Counted from the first letter of the stretch, positions 1 to 8,403 are shown. The stretch: 64,000 bases of DNA from Lachnospiraceae bacterium NK4A144 (GCA_000424365.1 AUJT01000020.1:1-64000), one strand, 5' to 3'. Notes: generated from the letters alone by a model not told the origin. Numbers and translations: made by a program.

Positions 1-144
1 AGGCAGCATCAATAGATCTTTAAAGGAAATCTTCCTATGTCTGGTAAAATCCTTTCCGGGATTTAAAGCATAGGCTTCTGGTATAGAAGCCATAGCGTCA
101 ATATCAGACATCAAAATATTTTTTACAGTAACAGAGTAGTTCAT
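1..144 (-). mobile_element. IS4-like transposase, N-terminal part (cut by window edge)
   Basis: Forty-eight codons are visible, starting at the ATG complementary to 142-144, behind a strong AGGAGG about 6 bases upstream. The N-terminus (MNYSVTVKNILMSDIDA, then a F-TRHRKISFKDLL segment) resembles the start of IS4-family transposases of Clostridia. The rest lies left of the window, so intactness and catalytic residues cannot be judged. A 16-bp hairpin and a leftward terminator lie upstream of the gene, as is common in insertion sequences shielded from read-through. Family assignment is from recall of the N-terminal pattern only. Confidence 0.65.
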
Positions 145-188
145 GGTGACCTCCTTGAAATCAACGATTATGTTTTGTTAATTTCAAG

Positions 189-233
189 GGCCGCTCTCGC
201 TACTTCTAAATGCAATCAGTAGCGAGAGCGGCC
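189..233. repeat. Perfect 16-bp hairpin upstream of transposase
   Basis: GGCCGCTCTCGCTACT at 189-204 is the exact reverse complement of 218-233, with a 13-base loop. It sits 45 bases upstream of the transposase start and has no T-run on the side facing the gene. It probably lies inside the insertion sequence leader, where such stems can block ribosome access on read-through transcripts. That role is inferred. Confidence 0.7.
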
Positions 234-268
234 GCATTTTTGAGCTTTCTTGTCAACTGTTTTTTTAC

Positions 269-305
269 AAAAAAATGAGTTAGACCCCTAAAAGAATCTA
301 ACTCA
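269..305 (-). terminator. Leftward rho-independent terminator near the IS boundary
   Basis: TGAGTTAGA (276-284) pairs with TCTAACTCA (297-305) around a 12-base loop. Read on the minus strand the stem is followed by a run of seven T. It would stop leftward transcription before the transposase. The stretch 145-542 holds only this, the hairpin at 189-233, a rightward terminator at 391-431 and the tetR promoter region. Confidence 0.65.
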
Positions 306-390
306 AAGTATCTTAACTAAATGACATTGGTTTACATGCAAGGGCATTTAGACAGCAAAAATCAACTTAGGAAAATATAACTGTCATTTG

Positions 391-431
391 AGCAGGAGAT
401 GTAGAGATTATCCTACATTTCCTGCTTTTTT
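391..431 (+). terminator. Rightward rho-independent terminator
   Basis: AGCAGGAGATGTAG (391-404) pairs with CTACATTTCCTGCT (412-425) with one G-U pair, followed by TTTTTTG. There is no plus-strand gene directly in front, so it may end a transcript of a gene interrupted by the insertion sequence. Confidence 0.65.
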
Positions 432-498
432 GATAAATCTTTTCATCTAAAAATCCTGTAAGACCATTGACTGATGCGTGGATAACTCATAAGATATT

Positions 499-530
499 AG
501 TTGCAACTAACTAGTTAACGTTGTTAACGT
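499..530. promoter_or_regulatory. Palindrome cluster before tetR (candidate operators)
   Basis: AGTTGCAACT (499-508) is a perfect palindrome. GTTAAC occurs at 514-519 and 523-528, inside a direct repeat GTTAACGT. The cluster ends just before the ribosome binding site of the TetR-type gene, where an autorepressor operator is expected. Function is inferred. Confidence 0.4.
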
Positions 531-542
531 CATAAGGACTAT

Positions 543-1142
543 ATGGATACAAAAGCAGAAATAATAAACGCTGCAAAAGCAGAATTTATGGAAAAGGGAT
601 TTCAGGAAACCTCTATGAGAACGATAGCCGGTAAAGTTGGAATAACCGCGACGGCATTGTATCGACATTATAAAAACAAAGAAGAAATATTTGATACGAT
701 TGTAGAACCTGCGGTAAGCGCATGGGAAGTGATGTGCAGATCCGAAGAGATAAGACAGACTGGAACTGCACGAGAGCAGGGCCTGGAGACCATGTGGAAG
801 GATAACGATCAGGCTCGTTTTATCGTGGATATGATCTACAAATATTTCGATGCCCAAAAGCTGCTTTTTTGCAGGAGTAAAGGAACTAAATACGAGAATT
901 ATCTTCATGTCATAGTTTCAAAGATCCAGACTGCGACGCTTAATTTCATGAAAGAACTTGAAAATGGCGGAATACATATTAATCAAGTTGATGAGAAGGA
1001 AATGCATCTGCTTTTGAGTGCGCAGTATTCAGCAATGCTTGAGATGATAGAGCATGATTTTTCTTATGATGAGGCAATTCACTATGCCGATACATTAGCA
1101 ACCTTTTTCAAAGAAGGATGGAGAAAATATCTCGGGTTTTAG
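543..1142 (+). CDS. TetR/AcrR family transcriptional regulator
   Basis: A 199-residue protein of typical TetR length. The N-terminal 50 residues form the helix-turn-helix domain, including the GFQETSMRTIAGKVGITATALYRHYKNKEE region, and the rest is an all-helical ligand-binding domain with no recognisable ligand signature. Start: ATG 543, with AAGGA six bases upstream. It lies 63 bases in front of two ABC exporter genes on the same strand, so it most likely controls them, responding to an exported compound. The palindrome-rich region directly upstream is the likely autoregulatory operator. The ligand is unknown. Confidence 0.9.
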   Translation: MDTKAEIINAAKAEFMEKGFQETSMRTIAGKVGITATALYRHYKNKEEIFDTIVEPAVSAWEVMCRSEEIRQTGTAREQGLETMWKDNDQARFIVDMIYKYFDAQKLLFCRSKGTKYENYLHVIVSKIQTATLNFMKELENGGIHINQVDEKEMHLLLSAQYSAMLEMIEHDFSYDEAIHYADTLATFFKEGWRKYLGF

Positions 1143-1205
1143 TACAGGGTTTATGGGCAAAAATGGTCTAACAACCCCGTCCCCGAGGACCAAAAGGAGG
1201 GACTT

Positions 1206-2993
1206 ATGAAAAAAAGAAGTACATTCTCCTGGGTTTTGGAATTTGCAGGGAGAAAAAAGAGTTTTTATCTGGGAAGCGTGATACTTGCTATCCTGGGAGT
1301 GGCAGCATCCTTTGTTCCATATCTGATCATAGCTGATATGGTTGAAAAATTACTTACCGGAAGCAGGGATATGAACTATTTTCTTAGATCAGTCATACTC
1401 ATGGGAGTATGTTGGTTGATCAGGGTTACGCTCCATTCATTTTCCACAACTCTTTCTCATGTGGCCACTTTCAATGTTCTTGGTGGCATCAGAAAACAGC
1501 TTTGTAAAAAGCTATCCACAATTCCGCTCGGGTCAGTCCTTGATGACAACAGTGGAACCTATAAAAATATCATTGTTGAGCGAGTTGATTCGATGGAAAC
1601 AACTTTGGCTCATATCGTGCCGGAATTCACATCAAATATACTTTTACCAATAGTCATGTTCATATATCTTCTGACCCTTGATTGGAGAGTTGGATTATCA
1701 AATCTGATCCCTGCGGTCATTGGTGTGGGATTTGCCACGGTTATGATGATAAAAAGTCAGGGTGAATTTGAAGTAACTGTTCAAAAGACAAAATATCTCA
1801 ATGACACAGCTGTTGAATATATCAATGGTATTGAGGTTATTAAAGCCTTTGGCAAAACCGGAAGCTCTTATGAGAAATTTGTGGTTGCTGCAAGAGAAGG
1901 GGCAGATTGCTTCATTAAATGGATGCGGAAATGTATCTGGTGGCAGGCAGGAACTACTACTTTTATGCCTGCAACATTCCTTGGAGTGCTCCCGGTGGGA
2001 CTGTTTTTGGTCTGGAAAGGCAGTCTTTCGCCTGAAAACTTTATCACCTGTGTAATATTATCAGCTGGTCTCATAACCCCGCTTGTAGTTGCGTTCTCAT
2101 ATATGGACGACATACTGAAGATGAAAACTATCTTTGGAGAAGTCACAGAAATCATTGAGAGAAAAGATATGAACAGACCTGCAAGTCTCGTAAAAGAGCC
2201 GATAGGCTCTGATATAGAACTTAAAGGTGTGAAGTTTTCGTATAAAGAAAAAGAGGTGCTTCACGGGATCAATATGGAGATAAAGCAGGGAGATGTAAAC
2301 GCTTTTGTGGGTCCATCCGGCTCGGGAAAGAGCACAATTGCAAGGCTTATTGATTCTCTGTGGGATGTGGATGATGGATGCATCACATACGGAGGCGTAA
2401 ATATCAGGGAGTTACCGCTTGATTACTATACAAGTCAGATCGCTTATGTTGCTCAGGATAATTATCTCTTTGACATGACCATAATGGAAAATATAAGGCT
2501 TGGAAAAGAAGGATCAACAGATGAAGAGGTGATAAATGCTGCAAAAGCATCAGGCTGTCACGATTTCATTATGGGACTTGAAAACGGTTATGACACAATA
2601 GTTGGCGGAGCCGGTGGACATTTATCCGGTGGCGAAAGACAGAGGATCTGCATAGCGAGAGCAATGCTTAAGAATGCGCCGGTTGTTATCCTTGATGAAG
2701 CAACAGCATATACTGATCCTGAAAATGAGGCACTGGTTCAGCAAAGCGTTGCGAAGCTTGTACAGGGAAAGACATTGATCGTCATTGCTCACAGGCTTTC
2801 AACAATTCAGGATGCGGATAAGATTTTTGTTATAAATGATGGACGCGTAGAAGCATCAGGCAGTCACGCAGAACTTCTTTCCAGTTGTATCCTCTACAGG
2901 AAAATGTGGGACGCACATACTATGGCTAAAGATGATGACTATCCGGAAACGGTCGATTCGTCAGCTGTTAGAAAGGAGGCCGCAAATGCTTGA
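1206..2993 (+). CDS. ABC transporter, fused permease and ATPase, subunit 1
   Basis: A 595-residue half-transporter: six-helix ABC type-1 membrane domain (about residues 15-310), then an ATP-binding domain with Walker A GPSGSGKST, signature LSGGERQR and Walker B VVILDEA. The stretch after Walker B (ATAYTDPENE) resembles the IrtA/YbtP group of heterodimeric half-transporters. GGAGG lies just upstream of the ATG. The gene overlaps the next half-transporter by 8 bases, so the two are translationally coupled and probably form one heterodimer. All catalytic motifs are intact. The substrate is unknown; a peptide, lipid, drug or siderophore is possible, and control by the upstream TetR protein is inferred. 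Confidence 0.9.
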   Translation: MKKRSTFSWVLEFAGRKKSFYLGSVILAILGVAASFVPYLIIADMVEKLLTGSRDMNYFLRSVILMGVCWLIRVTLHSFSTTLSHVATFNVLGGIRKQLCKKLSTIPLGSVLDDNSGTYKNIIVERVDSMETTLAHIVPEFTSNILLPIVMFIYLLTLDWRVGLSNLIPAVIGVGFATVMMIKSQGEFEVTVQKTKYLNDTAVEYINGIEVIKAFGKTGSSYEKFVVAAREGADCFIKWMRKCIWWQAGTTTFMPATFLGVLPVGLFLVWKGSLSPENFITCVILSAGLITPLVVAFSYMDDILKMKTIFGEVTEIIERKDMNRPASLVKEPIGSDIELKGVKFSYKEKEVLHGINMEIKQGDVNAFVGPSGSGKSTIARLIDSLWDVDDGCITYGGVNIRELPLDYYTSQIAYVAQDNYLFDMTIMENIRLGKEGSTDEEVINAAKASGCHDFIMGLENGYDTIVGGAGGHLSGGERQRICIARAMLKNAPVVILDEATAYTDPENEALVQQSVAKLVQGKTLIVIAHRLSTIQDADKIFVINDGRVEASGSHAELLSSCILYRKMWDAHTMAKDDDYPETVDSSAVRKEAANA

Positions 2994-4722
2994 TATGCTT
3001 CGTAAATTCTTTGATTTTTGCAGCAAGACCGATAGAAACAAGTTCTATAAATCAGTTGTCCTCGGTGTTTTTGATGCTATTTTTGGAGCAATGAAGATCC
3101 CGGCTGCGTTCTTTGCAATAACCGCAGTAGTAAACAAAGAAATAAACTCAAATACCTTTATCATCGTCATGGGATTTATGTTCGTCAGCACCATTGGAAA
3201 GATGGTAGTAAACCGATTTTCTCAGATGCTCCAGACAGAGGCCGGATACAATACCTGCTGCAGCAAAAGAATAGATATAGGACAACACTTAAGATACCTT
3301 CCGATGGGCTACTTTAATGATACCAGTCTTGGACATATCACTTCGGTGACGACAAACACTCTGGAGCAGACCGGTGATATAGCTACCCGTGCGATAATGA
3401 TGGTTCTTCAGGGGAGTATCACAACTGTTGTTATCGGAATTGGAATGTTCCTCTTTGATGTGAGAATAGGAATCATTTCCGTGATCGGAATATTTATTTT
3501 CTTTTTATTCAATAAGTACACAAACTACAGTGTTGAAAGGGTTGCGGGTGAAAAAATCGAAGCTGATAAGGATATGGTCGGCGTAGTGCTTGAGTTTATC
3601 CAGGGAATAGCCGAGATCCGCAATTACAATATCATTTCTCAAAACAGCACCAGATTAGCCAAAGCAATAGAGCGAAAGACAAAGGCGGATATAAGCGCAG
3701 AAATCGCTGTGATTCCGGCAGTTGGAGTCCAAAACCTGATATGCAAACTTATTGGTGTAACGATTTCAGGAGCGTCTGTATATTTCTATCTTACAGGTAC
3801 TATGGAACTTACCTATACAATAACAATGCTCCTGTGCTCATTTATGATATTTGAAGCTCTGGATCTTGCCGGGATTTATACAGCGCTTTTGAGGATAATC
3901 GGCAGAGGCGTAGATCTTGTAAATGAGATCCTTACTATAGAACAGATGGATATAAATGGCGAGGATATAAAGCCTGCGAACAGAGATATTCACCTGGAGC
4001 ATGTAAGCTTCGCATACGAAAACAGGAAGATCATTGACGATGTCACATTGGACATTAAAGAAAAAACTACAACAGCGATCGTTGGTCCTTCCGGTGGCGG
4101 AAAGACAACGATCACATCTCTTATCGCCAGATTTTGGGACGTAAAATCCGGAAAAGTAACGCTTGGTGGAAGAGACGTAAGAGATTATAGTTTTGATTCT
4201 CTTATGGAGAATTTCAGTTTTGTATTTCAGAGAGTGTATCTGTTTGAAGATACCATTGCAAATAATATACGATTTGGCAGACCTGAAGCCTCTATGGACG
4301 ATGTTATAGCTGCAGCTAAAAAAGCGTGCTGTCATGAGTTTATCATGGGACTGCCTGATGGATACGAAACGGTTGTCGGAGAAGGGGGAGCAACACTTTC
4401 CGGTGGTGAAAAACAAAGGATCGCTATAGCCAGAGCCATCATGAAGAATGCGCCTATCATTATTCTTGATGAGGCAACAGCAAATGTTGATCCTGAGAAC
4501 GAGAAAGAACTTACTCAGGCTATAGAGAACCTGACGAAAGAAAAGACTATTATCATGATCGCTCACAGACTAAAGACGGTGAGACATGCCGATCAGATAA
4601 TTGTTATCGATAAGGGAAAAATCATTCAGCATGGCAGGCATGAGGAACTTATGGAACAGGATGGGATTTATAAGAACTTTGTCAGCGGAAGAAAACAGGC
4701 CGTTAGTTGGAAGATAGCTTAA
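2986..4722 (+). CDS. ABC transporter, fused permease and ATPase, subunit 2
   Basis: A 578-residue partner of the preceding half-transporter. The start at 2986 (MLDMLRKFF) has AGGAGG upstream and overlaps the previous stop; an upstream in-frame ATG at 2932 lacks a comparable ribosome binding site. The membrane domain is followed by an ATPase with Walker A GPSGGGKT, signature LSGGEKQR and Walker B IIILDEA, then ATANVDPENE. Both ATP sites of the predicted heterodimer look canonical. The next 245 bases (4723-4967) hold no gene that can be supported and no clear terminator. Confidence 0.9.
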   Translation: MLDMLRKFFDFCSKTDRNKFYKSVVLGVFDAIFGAMKIPAAFFAITAVVNKEINSNTFIIVMGFMFVSTIGKMVVNRFSQMLQTEAGYNTCCSKRIDIGQHLRYLPMGYFNDTSLGHITSVTTNTLEQTGDIATRAIMMVLQGSITTVVIGIGMFLFDVRIGIISVIGIFIFFLFNKYTNYSVERVAGEKIEADKDMVGVVLEFIQGIAEIRNYNIISQNSTRLAKAIERKTKADISAEIAVIPAVGVQNLICKLIGVTISGASVYFYLTGTMELTYTITMLLCSFMIFEALDLAGIYTALLRIIGRGVDLVNEILTIEQMDINGEDIKPANRDIHLEHVSFAYENRKIIDDVTLDIKEKTTTAIVGPSGGGKTTITSLIARFWDVKSGKVTLGGRDVRDYSFDSLMENFSFVFQRVYLFEDTIANNIRFGRPEASMDDVIAAAKKACCHEFIMGLPDGYETVVGEGGATLSGGEKQRIAIARAIMKNAPIIILDEATANVDPENEKELTQAIENLTKEKTIIMIAHRLKTVRHADQIIVIDKGKIIQHGRHEELMEQDGIYKNFVSGRKQAVSWKIA

Positions 4723-4967
4723 AATAGAAAATGATGACTATAATTGGAGATAAAAATGTTTAGGAAAGGTACTTATGTATTCAAGAAAGTAATCAGATAG
4801 ATGAGGATCAATCCCCTAATTCTATAGAGAACATTATCAGGGTATAAAAAATGCAAAGAGGACTCATTGTTATGGTATTGTATAAATAGAAGTTGGTGCA
4901 CATTTTGTCTTATAGGCACCGTGGTACAGAGTATATGTGAATATAAGGTAGAAAAGGAGCCGGAACA

Positions 4968-5276
4968 ATGATCAAGATTTATGGAAGAGAAGATTGTCAT
5001 GATTGTGTGGACTGCAAAGCAAGTTTTGATATTAATGGAATAGAATATGATTTTCATGATATAGGTAAATCGCTGCAGGATATGGCGGCATTTATAAAAA
5101 TAAGAGATTTGAATACTGTATTTGAGCCGATAAAAGGAACTGGAAAGATAGGAATTCCGGTACTTATTACTGATGAGAACGAATTTGTATTAGAATGGGA
5201 AAAATATCTTTCGGATAAAGGATTTAGTGTTGTCAAAGCAGGACAGGTATGTTCTATTGACGGAAAGGGATGTTGA
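4968..5276 (+). CDS. Glutaredoxin-like protein
   Basis: A 102-residue protein of thioredoxin-fold type. MIKIYGREDCHDCVDCK gives Cys10-x2-Cys13-x2-Cys16 after the first beta strand, where glutaredoxins carry their redox pair, and a GIPVL segment matches the cis-proline loop. The C-terminus has two more cysteines (VCSIDGKGC). A GGAGC motif lies about 8 bases upstream of the ATG. It belongs to the small glutaredoxin-related proteins of anaerobic Firmicutes, whose substrate is not established. It stands alone between the ABC operon and the HipBST-like operon. Confidence 0.75.
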   Translation: MIKIYGREDCHDCVDCKASFDINGIEYDFHDIGKSLQDMAAFIKIRDLNTVFEPIKGTGKIGIPVLITDENEFVLEWEKYLSDKGFSVVKAGQVCSIDGKGC

Positions 5277-5369
5277 GTAGGAGCAAGATATACTGCTCTT
5301 ATAACCAGATAAAAACATGGAAAACTTTTGGTCTAACGAAACCAAATGGACGAGGAAAAACTGCTAAAT

Positions 5370-5468
5370 TATACCCAATAGGGTATGATTTTCTGTAATA
5401 CAGTGGAAATACACCCTTTGAGGTATAATTCTAACGAAGATTGTTGAATTTATACCCTAAAGGGTGTA
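5370..5468. promoter_or_regulatory. Three TACCC-N4-GGGTA-type operators and a -10 box before hipB
   Basis: ATACCC-AATA-GGGTAT lies at 5371-5386 and TATACCC-TAAA-GGGTGTA at 5451-5468. A weaker copy (ATACACC, 6 bases, GGTAT) lies around 5410-5425. A perfect -10 box TATAAT (5424-5429) sits between the outer copies. Inverted repeats bracketing a promoter directly before an HTH gene of a toxin-antitoxin operon fit HipB autoregulation. Binding itself is inferred. Confidence 0.6.
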
Positions 5469-5479
5469 TTTTGTATTAT

Positions 5480-5701
5480 ATGAATACTATCGCTAAATAT
5501 GTAAAAACAGAGAGAAAAAAAGCGGGACTTACACAGGAAGAATTTGCGATCAGGTCAGGGCTGGGCTTACGTTTTGTGCGTGAATTGGAGCAGGGAAAGG
5601 AGACTGTTCGAATGGATAAGGTAAACCAGGCGCTTGCAATGTTCGGAATGATGGCGGTCCCCGGTTCAATACGCGAGTGGAAGGAAGAAGATGATGAGTA
5701 G
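5480..5701 (+). CDS. hipB: HipB-like XRE antitoxin/repressor
   Basis: A 73-residue helix-turn-helix protein starting MNTIAKYVKTERKKAGLTQEEFA, with the segment GLRFVRELEQGKETVRMDKV matching the recognition-helix region of HipB-type proteins. The ATG at 5480 is preferred although no good Shine-Dalgarno is visible; a TTG at 5441 would extend it by 13 residues through an operator. It overlaps the next gene (ATGATGAGTAG) and is the first gene of a three-gene operon with a HipA N-domain gene and a HipA kinase gene. It probably binds the TACCC/GGGTA palindromes upstream and represses the operon. Confidence 0.8.
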   Translation: MNTIAKYVKTERKKAGLTQEEFAIRSGLGLRFVRELEQGKETVRMDKVNQALAMFGMMAVPGSIREWKEEDDE

Positions 5702-6020
5702 GGCTGGCAAGGTTTATGTTCAAAATATATATGCCGGAAAAATAATCGAATCTGATGTGGGGTATGAGTTTACCTACGATAATGAATACCTCGGTAGAGC
5801 GGATGCAAAACCGGTAAGTCTTACGTTACCTCTTACAGATGAGCCCTATAGATCAACGAATCTTTTTCCGTTTTTTGATGGGCTTATACCAGAGGGGTGG
5901 CTGCTTCAAGTCGTTGAGCGGAATTGGAAAATTGATAATAAAGATCGGTTTGGACTATTACTTGCATCGTGTAGAGACTGTATAGGAGATGTCTATATAA
6001 TTAAGGAGAGTAATAGATGA
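5691..6020 (+). CDS. hipS: HipS-like protein (stand-alone HipA N-terminal subdomain)
   Basis: A 109-residue protein matching only the N-terminal subdomain of HipA (VYVQNIYAGKIIE... YEFTYDNEYLG... VSLTLPL... FPFFDGLIPEGWLL). In HipA this region is fused to the kinase; here it is a separate gene, as in the tripartite HipBST systems, where the small HipS protein acts as antitoxin. The start is ATG 5691 or 5694 (adjacent codons), with GGAAGG upstream. It overlaps hipB and shares ATGA with the kinase gene, so the three are translationally coupled. The HipS role is assigned from family knowledge and gene order. Confidence 0.75.
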   Translation: MMSRAGKVYVQNIYAGKIIESDVGYEFTYDNEYLGRADAKPVSLTLPLTDEPYRSTNLFPFFDGLIPEGWLLQVVERNWKIDNKDRFGLLLASCRDCIGDVYIIKESNR

Positions 6021-6964
6021 GATGCTTATGCTGCAACAAAGAAATAGATGATCCAAGTGATTATGAACGAGAGGTCTGTTGGCACAATAAATGCATAAAA
6101 AAATTTTTCAGTACGGATATGATACCGCAATTGGACTGCTCGGAAGAAGAACTTGAGGAATTAGCGAATTCTACGGTAAATAAGGGATTAACAGTTCCGG
6201 GGGTTCAGAAGAAGCTGTCCTTACATTTAGAAACGGTTGATCACATATCGCGTTTTACGCTTGTTGATTATCCGACCGGATATATATTAAAACCGCAATC
6301 TTCTGAATTTCAGGCTTTGCCTGAGGCGGAATTTTTGTCGATGAAACTCGCAGAAATAGCGGGAATTAAAACTGTTCCATGTGCTTTGTTACTTAATAAT
6401 GGCAGATATTTTTACATTACAAAAAGGATTGATCGTATTAAAGGAAAGATGCGTGCAATGGAAGATTTTTGTCAGTTGTCATATCGACCAACAGCTGATA
6501 AATATAAGGGTTCGTATGAAGCATGTGGAAAGATAATAAGAAAGTATTCAAAAAATGTTGGAATTGACTTATCAGAGTTTTATTATCGGGTACTTTTTTG
6601 CTTTGTAACCTGTAATTCTGATATGCATTTAAAAAATTTTTCACTTATAGAAGATAAGCCGGCAAGCCGTAGTTTCGGGCTTTCAGACGCATACGATCTG
6701 CTTCCGGTAAATGTCATAATGCCTGAGGATACAGAGCAGATGGCGCTCGCGTTAAATGGCAAGAAAAGGAATCTCAGAAAAAAAGACTTTAAGACACTAG
6801 CATCCAGTCTTGAAATAACGGAAAAGACATCTGAGATATTTATGAAACGACTGATAAAACTTGAAAGCAAGTTTATCGAAGCTATCCAAACATCTCTTAT
6901 GCCTGAAGAAATGAAAGACAGTTTTGCGGAGCAGATGAAAATACGGCTTCAGGTGTTGAAATGA
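6017..6964 (+). CDS. hipT: HipT-like serine/threonine kinase toxin
   Basis: A 315-residue HipA-type kinase without the N-terminal subdomain. A CLCC...CWHNKC cysteine cluster (residues 3-26) may bind zinc. The glycine-rich loop with GVQKKLSL is near residues 57-69, YILKPQ supplies the ATP-binding lysine, the catalytic loop CNSDMHLKNF gives Asp202 and Asn207, and LSDAYDLLP gives the metal-binding Asp227. Family members phosphorylate aminoacyl-tRNA synthetases (HipA: GltX; HipT of the E. coli HipBST system: TrpS); the target here is unknown. The gene is followed by a GGGGACGG palindrome ending in a T-run. Confidence 0.82.
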   Translation: MRCLCCNKEIDDPSDYEREVCWHNKCIKKFFSTDMIPQLDCSEEELEELANSTVNKGLTVPGVQKKLSLHLETVDHISRFTLVDYPTGYILKPQSSEFQALPEAEFLSMKLAEIAGIKTVPCALLLNNGRYFYITKRIDRIKGKMRAMEDFCQLSYRPTADKYKGSYEACGKIIRKYSKNVGIDLSEFYYRVLFCFVTCNSDMHLKNFSLIEDKPASRSFGLSDAYDLLPVNVIMPEDTEQMALALNGKKRNLRKKDFKTLASSLEITEKTSEIFMKRLIKLESKFIEAIQTSLMPEEMKDSFAEQMKIRLQVLK

Positions 6965-6969
6965 TCTAT

Positions 6970-7018
6970 GGGGACGGGGTTATAGGTTCATGAGCCTGTA
7001 GCCTCGTTCTTTTTTATG
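6970..7018. repeat. GGGGACGG palindromic repeat, copy A, acting as terminator
   Basis: GGGGACGGGGTTATAGG, the loop TTCATGAG, then CCTGTAGCCTCGTTC and six T. The arms pair over 16 positions, several as G-U. The same loop occurs in copy B at 8376-8425. It lies 5 bases after the kinase stop codon and, with its T-run, should end the HipBST-like operon. Confidence 0.75.
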
Positions 7019-7100
7019 AAAGCGAGAGGATAACTCTACTTTCCGTAGGTACTATATACAGCGGATCTGAATTACAATCTGTGCATGGAGGTAAAAAGTT

Positions 7101-7772
7101 ATGAACCAATATGTTACAGGAGCAGTTATCAAGGAACTACGTGAAAAGAACAAGATGACTCAGTTGCAGCTTGCAGAGAAGCTGGGAGTCACAGATAAAA
7201 CTATTTCGAAATGGGAAACAACCAAAGGATATCCGGATATTACATTACTGGAACCGATCGCGGACGCATTCACGATTTCTGTTACAGAGCTTATATCAGG
7301 CAATCCGATACATAATGCTAATGTATCAGCAAATATGATGCGATCAAAATTCTATGTATGTCCTGTATGTGGAAATGTGATACATAGTATGGGAGAGGGC
7401 GTCATTGGATGTCATGGAATACAGCTTTCTCCTTTATCGGCAGAACCATCAGATGAACAGCATATGATCTTTATCGAGCGTTCTGATGATGAATATTACG
7501 TCAGAATTGATCACGTTATGACAAAGGAACATTACATTTCATTTGTTGCTGCGGCAGGATCCGATGAGATTCAGATGGTAAAGCTTTATCCTGAAGGAAA
7601 GTCAGAAGCCAGATTTAAGATCCGTGGTGTAAAGAAGATTCTTTTTTACTGCAATCATGATGGGCTTTTTTCAGTGGATATTGTTAAAGGGATAGATGAT
7701 AAGGAATGTGGCTATGATGATACACAGGAACGAAGAGAACTTGAGAAAGTAGCAGATAAACTGTTTGGATAA
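7101..7772 (+). CDS. XRE helix-turn-helix protein fused to a superoxide-reductase-like domain
   Basis: A 223-residue protein with two parts. Residues 8-66 are an XRE helix-turn-helix (MTQLQLAEKLGVTDKTISKWE). Residues 84-200 resemble a desulfoferrodoxin/superoxide reductase: a CPVCG knuckle (Cys87, Cys90) with Cys104, then EQH (His121), HVMTKEHYI (His138, His144) and YCNHDG (Cys184, His186), close to the iron-ligand motifs EKH, HPM-EHYI and YCNLHG of the true enzyme at 51675-52055. GGAGG precedes the ATG. It could be a redox- or iron-responsive regulator. Whether the iron site is intact is uncertain, because the last histidine is shifted by one residue. Confidence 0.75.
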   Translation: MNQYVTGAVIKELREKNKMTQLQLAEKLGVTDKTISKWETTKGYPDITLLEPIADAFTISVTELISGNPIHNANVSANMMRSKFYVCPVCGNVIHSMGEGVIGCHGIQLSPLSAEPSDEQHMIFIERSDDEYYVRIDHVMTKEHYISFVAAAGSDEIQMVKLYPEGKSEARFKIRGVKKILFYCNHDGLFSVDIVKGIDDKECGYDDTQERRELEKVADKLFG

Positions 7773-7806
7773 ATATAAAGACAGATGAGGAGGATCTAAA
7801 TCAGAG

Positions 7807-8403
7807 ATGAGCAGGAAGAAACTGGCTGTGATATTCCCAGGAATCGGTTATCACAAGGATAAGCCATTACTGTATTATGCAACGAAACTTGTGAAGGGTG
7901 CAGGCTATGACGTAATAAGCATTGAATATCATGATATGCCTGAGAAAATCAAAGGCAATGAGACTATGATGAAAAAGGCTGTGGAAATAGCTTATGCTCA
8001 GACCGAAGAGCAATTGAAAGATGTAGAGTGTTCTGAGTACGATGATGTCATTTTTATAGGAAAAAGCATTGGAACGGTCGTTTTGTCAAAGTGGTGTGCA
8101 TCTGAACATGAAATCAATGCAAAACAGATATGGTATACGCCGGTTGAGGCTACATTTTCTTTTCCTGCTGATAATGTCGTGGCTTTTATCGGAGATTTGG
8201 ATCCCTGGTCTGATGTGGATGTGATCAAGGAAAAAGCTGAGGCCTGTGGAATAAAACTGTTTTCATATCCGGGGGGGGATCATTCTCTGGAGACAGGAAA
8301 TGTCAGCGTGGATATCAAAAATATCCACGAGGTTATGAAAATAACAGAGGATTTTATTGCAGGGCGTGGTGTAGTCCATGGGGACGGGGGTACAGGTTCA
8401 TGA
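7807..8403 (+). CDS. Alpha/beta hydrolase-like protein
   Basis: A 198-residue protein with alpha/beta-hydrolase features: an opening strand VIFPGIGYHKDKPLLYY, the nucleophile elbow GKSIGT, an acid loop GDLDPW and a late histidine in GGDHSLE. It is short for the fold and has no recognised substrate. The ribosome binding site GAGGA lies 14-18 bases upstream of the ATG, a long spacing. The last ten codons (about VVHGDGGTGS) and the stop lie inside a palindromic repeat, so the original C-terminus was probably altered by that element. The gene converges on bioB. Confidence 0.75.
   Translation: MSRKKLAVIFPGIGYHKDKPLLYYATKLVKGAGYDVISIEYHDMPEKIKGNETMMKKAVEIAYAQTEEQLKDVECSEYDDVIFIGKSIGTVVLSKWCASEHEINAKQIWYTPVEATFSFPADNVVAFIGDLDPWSDVDVIKEKAEACGIKLFSYPGGDHSLETGNVSVDIKNIHEVMKITEDFIAGRGVVHGDGGTGS

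Noticed and set aside
1165-1192. ACCCCGTCCCCGAGGACC before the first ABC gene as a half copy of the GGGGACGG repeat
   Set aside because: Only about 11 bases match one arm and the pairing arm is missing.
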